NCBI GenBank assembly: GCA_000310025.1
Contig: FN649729.1
Coordinates: forward strand, 2,250,974 to 2,314,973
DNA length: 64,000 bases
From: Ectocarpus siliculosus
Taxonomy: Eukaryota; Sar; Phaeophyceae; Ectocarpales; Ectocarpaceae
Direction of reading: 5' to 3'
A program made the position numbers and the translations under genes. Below are positions 24,501-35,870 of the stretch, piece after piece (within the stretch, counting starts at the first letter, position 1; each line of letters starts with the position of its first letter). Under the pieces are notes generated by a model. The model did no database searches. It had not been told where the DNA came from and saw nothing but the letters and a program-made list of their open reading frames with translations.

Positions 24501-27500
24501 GCCTTTGTCGACCAACCGAGCTAAGCATATGCAAGCCGAGCTGCTGTATGTGTGACGACTCCCACTACAGCACTACTACTGTACTGCGGTACTAACGGAC
24601 TCGAACGTGTACACTCTCCTGCTTCGCAACTATGCCTCATCAAGCCCCTGCCCCCCCCCTCGCCAACCAGCGTGACGATGACAGCAGCAGCAGTTTCCGC
24701 GTATGTACCTTCCATCGGCAGCGAGACGCTTGTCGAGCGGGATGGTGTAACCGCGGGCGTTCTTCCAGTTGGAAACGCACGGAGGAATCTTCCATGCCTG
24801 CTGGTCTTGGACCGTCACCTGGTCCAAAACAGATCAAACAAAAAAAACACGCCGGGATCACCGCGGTGTTGAGGAAAACATGGTTGGAAGCATTTGAGGT
24901 TGATGCGTCGTTCTCATGCGCGCTCGAGGTGTCACGGTAGAGCTTACCAAGGCAAACAATGCCCCCCGGCTTTGTAGCGTGTTCCTTCGGGAATCGAGGG
25001 AAAGCTAGCTCTTTGTTTCACTCCCAGGGAGTGGGCAGGCACAGTCGTCCTCCAGATTTGCCAAAGTGGTAGGCGCAACAAAAGTCTGCAACAACCACCG
25101 GTTTGTTCCGCGGTACACGCCGGCATCTGCGGAGACCAATAACAATACAGTAGCAACAGAGAAGCCTCTCCTGCAGCAAAGCGTTGACTTTTCTGGCCTG
25201 AAGGGACGTGATGCTGCGTCTTTTGCATCTCCGCCCACTACTGACATGCACCTTCGGCCTGGAATCCAGACGTCTCCAACATACTCTTGACTGCTGTGAG
25301 AGGATAAACCGAATGAAGTAATTGGCGCACGAGGTCATGCACCAACCCTACCTTTCTGGGAGGAGAGTGAAGGACCGGCACCGGGTCGTCGGCGGGTGCC
25401 CTCGGCACCTTCTTGTGCTTGTGCTTGGGGGGCTCCATCGGGTCAACCTGTCCACGGTTGAAAAAGCGGAGCGGGAATTCTTAGCGCGTCCGATTACCCG
25501 CAAGAGTTGAGAACGAACTCCATATGTAACGCCAAATACAGCAGTAGGGTGATACAACATCTGGATGGAGCCCCGAGTACAGAGGAGAGGGCACTGGCAC
25601 ATACAGGCCACGTGCCCTCACTTCGCATGCACCCAACACTTCATCGTTCGCGACAGCACGCAGAGCTATGCCACGAAAGACTTCCTCCATCATGGGCACC
25701 CCGGGGAGTGGGTTGATTCCATATCTCATTCCCCTAGAGATCCCTCTGATGGAACCAACCCAAAAAAAACAAAACAAGACAAGACGAAACAACCCTCCCT
25801 CCCGTCTCTCCGTCCCAGGCAAGAGTCATCCCCGCGCCTTCCGTCGCGACTTCTTCGCACCTGCGCTGCCACCATGCGAACGACCCTCTGCTTGGCGTTG
25901 TTGTTGTAGCCCGGGGCGTTGGGGTTGGGGGTGTACTTGATGAACTCGGCCTCCTTGCGGGTCTGGTCCCCGATGGAGCCCGGCGTGGCCGAGGTCACCT
26001 TGGCACCTATAAGCTGTTCGTCGCAAGCGGGGGCGTGTAGGGGATGGTGGTACAATTGTCGTACAAGACAACGCACGGGGCGACAGCAGAAAAAAGACGG
26101 ATTAGGGGGTATCAACAGGGCACGAGGGGGTGCAAAGGGATGCTTGGATTCCGATGAGCGGAGAGATCTTGAGAGAGGCGTGGGGGGATCGGATCCGCGG
26201 AGAAATGCTGAACAAGACATGAACGTTTCTTTTGCGCCTGACACAACCCGGGGGGGGGGGGGGGGGGCCCCCCCCCCCCTTGGTGTTTTTTTTGATTACG
26301 CACGGGAGGAAAAAGGGGGTACAACGCATTTGGGGGTTCGGGGGATATTGTTTTGTCCCCTCATTTCCTAAGGCCTCAAAGGGGGGCAATACCGCCCATT
26401 CATCCTCCTTTACCTCCCCGCTCATTCAAGTTTCCTTTTTTTTGTTCCCCGAAGGGTACATTTGTTTGCCATGAAAGCTAACGCAACATTTCCCATCGAC
26501 ACAAACCTTTTTTTCCGAGAAACTGGTCAGGGAGAGGATCGGGGATGCCCCCCCCCCCCCGCAACCAGAACTAACAAGCACACACACACACACCTCCTGT
26601 GCCCTCCCTGTCGGTGGAATCAGTACCCTTTGACTACAACGTGTTCGTGTTTTTTATCCCCCTCTACAAGACTGACGTATTTTTATGGTCAGCCGGTCCC
26701 GGCCGAGATGCTACTGGTACACAGAACACACAAAAGAAAAAAACGGCTGCTCGCTAACCTTCTCGAAGGCCTGCCTCGTGCGCTCCGCTGTCAAGGCCTC
26801 CTCGTCGGCCGTGGGGGCCTGCAGCTTCTCCACGTCGCCCCTCTTCTCCTTGATGTTCGACAGCTGAGAGTACACGATCTTGTCCCGGTTCGTGCCCTGC
26901 TTCACGATGGCGTCGTGCTTCACCTGTGTTGCGGTTGTTTTGCGTGGTGGGTGAGAGAGCGGGCGGAACGGTCAGAACACAGGCGACGGTCTTCGCGGCA
27001 CCGTCGGTAGCGCCGGCGGAACAGAACTCGTTCTGTGCATGGTCGCTGTTCTTTTCCGACTGGCGAAGACAGCCGGAATTCTGGGAAATCTGCTGGCAGC
27101 CGGTTCGCGTGGTCGAAGATGCAACGTAAATGACATACACAGACAACCCTATGTGCGGGAGCCCCCGCGGACTAGAATCGTGAAAGCGATTTTCGATTTT
27201 CGCCTCGCCAACATTGGTCTGCCGATTTGCACGGTCGGCGCAACTAAAAGAAAGTCCATGATACCTCACACCCTGTACCGGTAGCGTTCTTTTTTCGTCC
27301 TGCTACATGTACGACTGGTGTCTTTCCTTGTTACCGGGTTAGCGGGTTTACGACGTCGAGACAAGAAACATACACAAGTCGCACAAGAAATTCATCAACT
27401 AAATGACTAGGTACAGCAGTAGGAGGATTGCGAAGCACTGCTGCTGTGTCTTCGCCTGTGTCGAGTACATAGAATCCGGAGCTTCGTCGCTTGCGTCCAA

Positions 27501-28445
27501 CCTCCTCCGCGGCGCCTCTATCCGGGAGAGCAAAGTCCGCCGGCTAGACAAGCGTGTTTCCGATAGCATCCCACTAACGACAAACACACGCACGGTCGAG
27601 CGCATCTCACCCACTGCTGTTTTGACGGTGCGAAGAAAGAGACACGTCTAAGGAAACAAGGCAACCCACGCTCAGCAACCGAACCAGCTCTACTGCTGCA
27701 GGATAAATATTATAGTACTTAGTCTCGGCAAGCAGGTCGGTCGTTCTGCCCGGCTTCGTAATGACCCTTCCCCTAAACTCAGTCTAATTTTAACTGCAAA
27801 GTCTTTGACTCAAACAAGGAGCATAGTGCAGAGAGCGGAAAGAGAAGAGACTACGATGCGAGTCTGCGAAAGACATCGCAGTTTTTGCACATCAGGAGAG
27901 TCCTCTCCGAACTCAACTTCTTTGGAGAACTCGAGTTCGGAGATGGGGGTGACGGGGACAGCAGACAGCAGGGTAACGATGGACAGCACAGCAGACCAAA
28001 ACTACTGTTGTCTACATACGCGCCCATCAGATCTCCATTGCGATTAGTACTGCTCGCCCGAAAACCTCCAACAGCCAAATCGCTTGGTATACACAAGGGA
28101 CACATCACCCACCTTGCCGTTCTCATCCACGTCCACGGCCACGATGGCGGTCGAACCAGAGTTGTCGCCTAGGCCAGAAGTACCTCCCACCCCTCCACCT
28201 CCCCCAGCCGCCGCTCCTGCCTTCTTCGTGGCGGGACGCCCCATCTCGAGAGGAAACTGGGCGACATGGATCTCCGGGAATGCTCCTCCATCGCCGAAGT
28301 CCGCCTGCGCGCGGGGCACAAAGCTCTGTCGCTGCCCGTAGGGGGGCACCTTGTGCTTTGGCGCCGGCGGAAGCAGGGAACTGAGGCCTTCGTCTGCGTG
28401 TACCTCGTATTTGTGCCGAGGGGCAGGCAGAAAGGTTGCGGCCAT
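21552..28445 (-). CDS. SNW1: SNW domain protein (SKIP/Prp45 orthologue), spliceosome component
   Basis: Ten exons: 28445-28113, 26923-26759, 26013-25861, 25447-25352, 24818-24709, 24210-24010, 23591-23372, 22892-22777, 22195-21979 and 21677-21552. They sum to 1737 nt (578 residues plus TAA) with consistent phases; human SNW1 has 536 residues. The start MAATFLPAP parallels the family N-terminus. Family blocks follow in order: DFGDGGAFPEIHVAQFPLEM, NRDKIVYSQL, FIKYTPNPNAP with AKQRVVRMV, PPRK, the signature WKIPPCVSNWKNARGYTIPLDKRLAADGR, the helical ERKAREE segment, and DRDISEKIALG. The C-terminal part has YDARLFNQSAGMDSGF and PVQFEADP...DPFGLDAFL. SNW1 is a largely unstructured core protein of the activated spliceosome (NTC-related) and a transcription co-regulator in the nucleus. 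Unusual here are a Gly-rich run and acidic patch in exon 7. Single copy, unlike the genes on either side. Confidence 0.97.
23856..23884. repeat. (CTCC)n simple repeat in an SNW1 intron
   Basis: Tandem CTCC units ending in a C run, in the intron between exons 6 and 7 of the SNW1 gene. Confidence 0.85.
26250..26279. repeat. G-run/C-run inverted homopolymer in an SNW1 intron
   Basis: Eighteen G followed directly by twelve C, in the intron between exons 2 and 3. The following 300 bases also have many extended homopolymers (T, G and C runs). This looks like weak base calling in a hard-to-sequence hairpin rather than a genuine element. Confidence 0.6.
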
Positions 28446-30121
28446 GTTGCACGGCCAGCTGCTGGTTGTTTGCTTGATTCTGAAGATCGGCGTTAGTGCC
28501 CTCCTCTCTAATCCTGTGGTATCTCCGGCTCTCTGCTCTCCTTTGTGTGCCTATGTTGTGCGTAGCGCCGCTTTCAAGGGGGCCCCGCGAATTCAATCAG
28601 CTCACACACATATCCCGTTCAATCCTCGGGAGATCTGGGAGATCCACCGCACTTCTGGTACAACAGCAGTACTGCTGTAGATCTATCTGTGCACGGTTGG
28701 TGAACTTTCCCGATGTGCGGGTGGAACAAGCCCCAGGTGCTCAAATACCACGCCCAGCTCGTGTTGTGTTTCACCAACATTGTCTACTTCAAGATTTCTC
28801 GGGTCTACAGCACGTGCTCTCACTCTTCGCGCTGTCGTGTCGCTCGCGGGCTCTGTACAAAAATCTTTCCTGCACCTCGGCGCAACCAAACATGCGCTGT
28901 TACATGGATGCACCGCTGCGCTTTTCATGCGGTTTCCGAGGTCACAACCCAGCTATAGGGTACCGCCGCGAGTGTAGCACATAGCGACAGCTCTCTTCCA
29001 CCCAGACGGCGTACAAGAGTCTTTAAGCGACGGTCCGACGGCGACTGCTAGGTGACACACGATATCACACCGCTTCGAATGATTTGCAAGCTCGATTTCT
29101 CCACGGCAGAACGTGTGCGGCGGCGTCGAAGGGCGGTGTTGGGACTGTCTCGTCGAGAGCTTTCCGAAAACGAAACGTTTTGGTGTGTACATCCCCGTCG
29201 TGGAGTAATCGAGCTTTGAAAATCGCGAGAGCCCTTTCGGCTAGACAACTGGATGGACGATTCCCGAAGCGAATGATATATAGTCTATGCTTTGGAGAAC
29301 TCATGGGGGGCTGGATCCCGGCAAGGGGTGCCCGGGGCAGATTTGGCTGATGGTCCTGAGGGACGATGCCGTAAGCAACAGCTTCGGTCTATGTACCAGC
29401 CCCAAAATTAATGCTTCCCCCTCCTCTTGGCCTGACATTTTGGCCTGTCGAACACATCGCTGTTCCACGAGAAGAGAACGTTCAAGTACCACGACGTTGA
29501 ACGCCTTTCTAAATTCCTTATTTAGACCAATCACTTCTTCCAGAGGATTGGAAACTGTCGAAACGCCATGCTAGAGATCGCAACCCTGAAACAAGGTGGG
29601 ATGCGGAAACGTAAGAGAGAGCCACGCCCCGCTTGCTTGTGAGTGTCGTTGGCCACTGAAAAACTGGACGTGCTGAACTCCTGAACGTATGGAATACGGA
29701 AGGTCTTCCCACTGCAGCAACTTTGCGCCACCCTTTCCCATTGAACTCCTGCGTCAACTGTCAAATGTCCTGTTCACCCGCCTTGCTTCATTCCTGTCTT
29801 TGCCGTGCGGCGGCAGACTCGATCCAGTATCTGAAACTTGGCCGATTTTCTTCACGGAAATGACTTCTTGCAGGGATACTGCTGTACAGCCACAGCGAAA
29901 AGACCCCGGGAAACGACGTGCGCAATTGTGATCATAGCAAACAAACGACCCCCCCCCCCACGTACCTTGGAGACATGATAAGAAAGTCGGAAACAGTTGG
30001 AAACACTGCTGCCTTCGTGGTTGACCACGTCCGTGATAGACCGGTCTGCCCATATGCCGTATTTTCGGCTGTGTTCACCGAAGACAGCGTTTAGACGTGT
30101 TGAAACTGAAAGCGGTCTAGA
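28446..30121. other. Spacer upstream of SNW1
   Basis: About 1.7 kb between the SNW1 start codon and the end of the ORF at 30122-30934. It should carry the SNW1 promoter and 5' UTR and the neighbour's 3' UTR. Only short chance frames are seen. It contains two copies of the window-wide 10-mer TACTGCTGTA (28670-28679 and 29877-29886). No core promoter motif could be assigned. Confidence 0.5.
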
Positions 30122-30934
30122 CTAAACGGGGTCTGTTCGCGCAACGTTCTCGGCCACGGGCGACGCGATGGCCTCACTTAGCCACCGGATTGACGCGCCC
30201 TCTGCCTCGACTGCAATTCCCAACGACACAACCTCGTCGCCGTCGCGCCACCTGCGCCACGAGCCGGCCCCTTCCTCCGCTCCCGCGCACTCCGCCCCAC
30301 ACAACCGCGCCTCGGCGGTGATCCCGGCGCGAGGCCTGAACTCAGCCACACGCCGCTCCTCCCAGGCGTTGCCGCGCGCCATAACCCCCAGGAGATTGTG
30401 TGGCACGGCCACCTCCCACTCGCCGACGCTCTCCCGGCAAACGAGAACCGCCGGGGGTTGTCGTTGTCCCAACGCAGGTAGCAGCGGGTCGTCCGGCAGA
30501 ACGCCTAGCCTGGACTTGAGCACGGCCGCCTTGAAGGCACCCGGAATGTCTGATGAAACCATTAGGCCTGGGAGCTTCTGTTCTCTTTTTGCAGTTTCCG
30601 CTCCTGCTTCCACCTTCTCCCCAGTGTCATCCACCACCAGGGCGACGGCACCGCAGGCGGCAAGTGGCAGGGAGATCCGGACGAGGCGGGCCACGGGGTA
30701 GCCTTGGTCCCAGCGGTAGCCCAGCGTGCCCACCGCGTTACCCGGTGAAAGCTGGAAGTACATGGCGCTCCAGTCGCTTTCTGTCGTTGCAGGCACACAT
30801 GGGGCACGCGCGGCGGCATACGCGGCAACCCCTGATTCGTCACCGATCACGCGCCACACATGGAGCGTGGCAGGCGTCGCCTCGACCATGCGAACATCCC
30901 AGGCGTTCTCTCGTTCATGTTTCGTTTCTTCCAT
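30122..30934 (-). CDS. Hypothetical protein of about 270 residues
   Basis: An open minus-strand frame with ATG at 30934 (MEETKHERENAWDVRMVEAT) and TAG at 30122. An AG acceptor lies just upstream (TTGTGCGCAG at about 30945), so this may be the last exon of a longer gene rather than a single-exon one. The base composition is more GC-rich and more codon-like than the flanking DNA, and no frame shift is needed. The protein is Ala/Val/Glu/Arg-rich with a few hydrophobic stretches (ACGAVALVV) but no clear transmembrane span, signal peptide or catalytic motif. I do not recognise a family. A shorter open frame on the other strand (30168-30701) is taken as its shadow. Confidence 0.5.
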   Translation of the reverse strand: MEETKHERENAWDVRMVEATPATLHVWRVIGDESGVAAYAAARAPCVPATTESDWSAMYFQLSPGNAVGTLGYRWDQGYPVARLVRISLPLAACGAVALVVDDTGEKVEAGAETAKREQKLPGLMVSSDIPGAFKAAVLKSRLGVLPDDPLLPALGQRQPPAVLVCRESVGEWEVAVPHNLLGVMARGNAWEERRVAEFRPRAGITAEARLCGAECAGAEEGAGSWRRWRDGDEVVSLGIAVEAEGASIRWLSEAIASPVAENVARTDPV

Positions 30935-33900
30935 CCTGCCTTTACCTGCGCACAAGATGAAAGAAACAGGGTGGCTGCTTTGTTACGTCCGTCAGTAGAA
31001 TCCCAGGGTCGCAAGGGATGCAAAACCTATGTTCTTGACGTGACTGGACCTATCTTCCTCCTGCGAAAACATGGGAGCTGGTCCTCTTAGAGGCAAGCCT
31101 CAGGTTCCTACATGTTTTCGTGTTGGATGTTTACCCTTTCTCAATCGCGGACGATATTGATGTCATCACACGTCGGCTCAGCGGAATGCTTAGGCTCGTT
31201 GCGAGGGGGCTACATCTCGTGGGGGGGGGGGGCGCGGAGGCCTCAAAATTGGGGGAGATTTGGCTTCACTTGTGATCAAAAAGCGCTGCAAACTTTTTCA
31301 CTTCTTCCAATAAAAGTAAATGTACTTGGCGATCACTCTATGAGCCTCGGGGTAGTTTCAAGGGACAATTGTGCCACAATCCATGACTTCAATACCCCCC
31401 CCCCCCCATTTCCTCTACGCCTGAATTATTTACTGAATTTTCAACTTGAACTTCACGATTGAACAAATCACACGTAGATTAGTAGACTAGTCTAGCTCTC
31501 GAAAGAAGAACGCTGCCCCCCCCCCCCTTCATGGATTTCTTTTGGGCACGCGCATAAGAAGAAGTGAAGTTCCTCAAGTCAAGAGTGAACCTGGGCCTCT
31601 GCAAGCGACGGTGTGATGCACGACTCCGGCCTGAAAATTCCGTCGCCGTTTTTGCACTTTGCTTGACATATCATCAAACCTGTACGGCGATGGCGAGGCC
31701 TACTATTTTGCCTTTATTCCACGCATTACTTCTTCTTCCAACATCCCCGGGCCGTCCTCTACACCAACCCCATGTCTTGATAGTCATTCGAATTCACCAG
31801 GCTCAGTGAGACCACCAGAATACGTGTTTCCTCTATCAACGCTGTTTAGCAACAGACTTCCTTCGGGCGGGCATGGATCTGGAGTGTTTTACGCTGGTTG
31901 AAAAATCAACCGACATATCTATTCGCGACCATGTCGAAAAGGTCGCCGACGCCGGTCTGCCCCCCTCGTCCTCTCGATCTAGCCGCGCGTCCTCAGCAGC
32001 GCCTTTACATACAACCGGCGTGCGGCATGTGCATGCACAGGCACAAAGCTTGAAAGAAGGTGCCTGCAAACATGCGGCGCGGGTTGGATTCTCATTCTAT
32101 GTTGTGCTCATTGTTTTTGGAGGCGGACACACTGATAAGACAACTTTTTGACCGATTTCCAGCCCTTTGCACCAAACAACACAGCCATCGACCAAAAAAC
32201 TACCCCTACCCCTAATTCCAACCGCGGTAGAGGTGGGAGCATGGCTGGTGCGTTGTGGTGTGCAGTGGAAAGGCGCGCGGAGGGCAAAAAAATTGTGTAT
32301 ACCACCTATTGATGCAGGCAGACACACACATTGGAAATCATTCAACGGACCTCGTACGTATTCTGCGTGCCACCCTGCATCGGAATAAAGGTCGCGGAAA
32401 CGTCCTTGACATGCGTGTCGTTTGATTGGATAACCCGAGGCTGACTTCCATGAAAGCTGCCCTAGATGTATTTTGAGTAGCTTCCATGGAAGCCCAAGGT
32501 TCGACTTCCATGGAAGCTCCATGGGATTTCCATGGGACTTCCATGGGAGTGGCACATCCACATTTCATATCGAAAGTTCCCATGGAAGTAAATATCGCTT
32601 CCTCCATGGAAGTGTCGTATTGCGCTTCCATCGAAGTACAAAACGTTTAGCTTCCATGGAAGGAAGCTGATACCACTTCCTTCCATGAAAGTAGAGCCAA
32701 CTTCAATGGAAGCTAATTTGCACTTCCATCGAAGCGGTACACATTTGCCGAATAGTGTGGGAGACCGGTTCCATTGCTGTAAAACATGTGCATGGAAACG
32801 ATTGAAACGTTCAGGCGATAGTCCTATCGGCGCCTCTTCACGCATTACTCAGCATGACGCTGTATTTCGGTACTATTGTAGCGTACGCCCCTCCGCCGAA
32901 ATTCGACCGTTCTCAGCAGTGATGACCTCGTGCTCCTTGCACCACCAGCTCCATGCGAACCTCTTACTTTTCCATAGACTCGTTCCTTATTTCTCCCAAC
33001 GGCGACTATATAGTTTTCATTTGAGCACCTGTTACATTGACAGTCAAGTAGTGCTTGCCGTGGTCAAAAATTCCCCCCAAGTCGTGTGCTGTGGCTTATT
33101 ACCAACGCACAAACCGACCACCGAGAGAACATAGACGGGTGTCTCCATGCGTTATAAACCATGCATTGTCACTCCGTCTAAAACAAAGCGCAATGCAAAG
33201 GACAGCAGCAGTAGATTGTCATGTCGTCGACCGCGAAAGAAAACTACATGTACGTGTTCAAGGTGAACTGCTGTACCATGTCTAGACTACTGCTGTTGAG
33301 TCTCTCTCCACCACGCGGGGGGGTGAAGAAGCACACACAATGGCGACGTTGCTTATTGGCCCGTCGCAATAGGGCTGGAACGTGACAATAGGCGCACGCC
33401 TCACGCGCGAAGACAGAAGCCATAATAAGACCTTCTTGTGGCAAACATCTAGGTCCGGAATTGGTAATTGCGTGAGTTGTAAATCAGGCGGAGACTCTGT
33501 GTGAACCTTTAGTCTACTCTTCACTCAATTAATGAACGGGAACGACTACACACCAACCGACGCGATGCGAACGTACCCAGACTTCACCGGGGTGTCTGCG
33601 TAATATGCAGCAGCTTCGGGGGAAAAGATGCTCCCCTGCTGGAGTTTGGTCGTGTCCGGGGTTCGGGGCACGATGGATTCCGAAGCTGAAGCTATCGGCT
33701 ATGGGCTATCGGCACCGGGGAGCCACCCCGCGCAGCCCCGCTTTCCTTCGGGAGGCGTTTGTTGGTGTACAGTGCCACACACCGCAACCGAAAACAGATC
33801 CAATCTGTAAATGTATGAGCCAGGCACACTTCTTGCGTATGCATGCGCTACCCACGCGTAACTTGTGTCGCACGGGAGTTGCAAGACGAAGCCGACGCGG

Positions 33901-34259
33901 CATTAGTAATGACAGGCACGTAAACTGGCCGCGTGTCTGCTGCTAGCTGTGCACTTTTATATTATCACATGGGCTGTTCAGAAAACAATTGTAGGGTTGG
34001 CCAGGAGGACAAAAAGAGGCAAGGGAGGACCGCCACACATGGAACATTTCCAGACCGATGGGGTTGTAGCCTATGCCATGATCATTCCACATCCGTGAGG
34101 ACAGCGCTGTTCCACTTGTTCGGAGCTGTGAGAGTCCACGGCATTGTTTCTGAGCGGCCCAGGACAACTCAAGCATTTCTTAGGTTGTACGAAATTCGAA
34201 TATAGCCGGAAACAAACGTCGGGGAAGAGAAGTTCATTCGTGATTAACCTACCCTCATA
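30935..34259. other. Gene-poor spacer with a palindrome array
   Basis: About 3.3 kb without a supportable gene. It contains G and C homopolymer runs near 31.2, 31.4 and 31.5 kb and the palindrome array at 32443-32735. The first segmental-duplication unit begins at its right-hand end. Confidence 0.5.
32443..32735. repeat. Array of short palindromes, consensus ACTTCCATGGAAGT
   Basis: About a dozen near-palindromic 13-18-mers in 293 bp. Clear units lie at about 32443-32457, 32480-32493, 32504-32517, 32518-32526, 32537-32550, 32575-32589, 32598-32613, 32624-32637, 32650-32667, 32674-32691, 32700-32713 and 32722-32735. The core is CTTCCATGGAAG; variants change the centre (CATCGA, CAATGG, CATGAA) or extend an arm (CTTCCTTCC, GGAAGGAAG). 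Gaps between units are unrelated sequence of roughly 6-25 bp. Because the unit is its own complement, both strands are partly open and read FHGS or SMEV repeats, but no start, splice or domain context supports coding. Confidence 0.85.
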
Positions 34260-35870
34260 TGTAGTATAGTCCCAAGTTCGCGGCGACCCAGTCCGAAAGC
34301 ATGCACACGTGCTTTGCCGAGAGCACGCGCACACACCAGACCCAAGTTGCTGAAGCCGTGGTGTGCTGCTACAACCAGGCTAACCTTCGTTGAACGCTCA
34401 GGGCTATTGTACATGTACGCAGAGGTACCGTACACGACCTCCCCCCCACAAATCAAAGAAAACAACACTAAAACAAAAAAACAGCACAGCCAAATAAGGT
34501 ATCGGATTTCGCTTGTTTGCTCATTCCCGTCTACACCCTCCCATCTACAATCTACTTTACACGTCTGTTTGAAAAAAACGTATCAAAAGACAGCGTTTAT
34601 CACTGGTCCTAAAGAATGCCTCCCCTTCCCTCCCCCCCTGCCCCGCCGCCCGGCACTTCATGTAGTCAGTCGTAGCGCCTCTCGAAACCCAACACACACA
34701 CTGCTCTACGTTAAGTTAACTCTGTGTATCTCAAATCGCGAAAGTTGCAACTGAAGTATGCTGACTTTCTTTTGACCCTCCAAAACAAGATTAGAGGCTC
34801 GTGCTCCTGATAGCCTGCCAAGTACAAGGCAGGGAACGACGCGCGAGAGAGAATACTCTCACGTGCGTCTGCAAAAATCCTTACAACTTGGCGTCCCGGA
34901 ATCGACGAAAACCTAGTCATAAAAACGGCACCGACTCTTTCGCAGCAGCGTGTGTGCATCTACTGCTGTACATCGTACCATCACCATCGGCCACGAGACA
35001 TGCCTGGCGCAGCAGAAACACGTGCTCAGTAGACGAGCCCACAGGTCATCGAAACGGTACAGAACAACTCTATTAGCTTCTTCCACCATCGACAAGTGGT
35101 TTGTCGCAGAGGACGGCAGCATCTACCGCACCCCATGGCCCGCACGGACCGTCTCGAATGTTCAAGGCTCAAAAGCAGCTAGCTGTACTTGTTCACCACA
35201 CACACATCCAAGTAAGGGTGTAATAGATACACTCAACGGAAGGATGCGATAGACTAAACGCACAAGACCTGCTTTTACGGCCGCTGCCTCGGTGATCAAA
35301 GAGGCCGCAACTACTTCTCACCACGTGCAAGCTGGAAAACCAACAAGCGACTACAATGTATGTACATCTGCTCTATACCAGCGGCAAACAAAAAAAAAAT
35401 CAGAAAACGGCCGGGAAACGACCAAAAAATAAAAGGAAAAATTAAAATACTCGTTGTAAATGATGATGGTAGTCTTTGGCAGCAACAGCAGTGTGCACGC
35501 GTATGCACGGCCGTGTTTGCCCCGTTGGCCACGAGGCCTGCCCTTGCATCCCTACATGAAATAGATACTTGCCCACGAGACGATCCCACGGATCCTCGAA
35601 TGGGGTACATGAAACGTTGGCTACAAGACTCCAGCCTCTAGAATTAATTACGCGATCAACGAAACGGTAAATGCGAAGCGCCCTCGATGACCTGCGTACG
35701 TGCCGTTTGTCTTGGTGCCGATGAAAGAACCAATAGCTGTACGAGGCATGACTGATTTCCTCCTGTGCGCGACATTGGCCAACGACTACCCTTCCAAGGT
35801 CTATGCGCGGGATGACCATTGTGGTAATAGAAGTAGACGTCGTCGTCGTCGTCGTCCCTGTGGTAGCCCC

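Noticed and set aside
32473-32670. Coding repeat protein (FHGS units on plus, SMEV/SMEA units on minus)
   Set aside because: Both strands are open only because the unit is self-complementary. There is no conserved flank, splice site or neighbouring exon.
32443-32735. CRISPR-like array
   Set aside because: Units are short palindromes of about 13-18 bp with irregular 6-25 bp spacers and many variants, in intron-rich eukaryotic DNA without cas genes.
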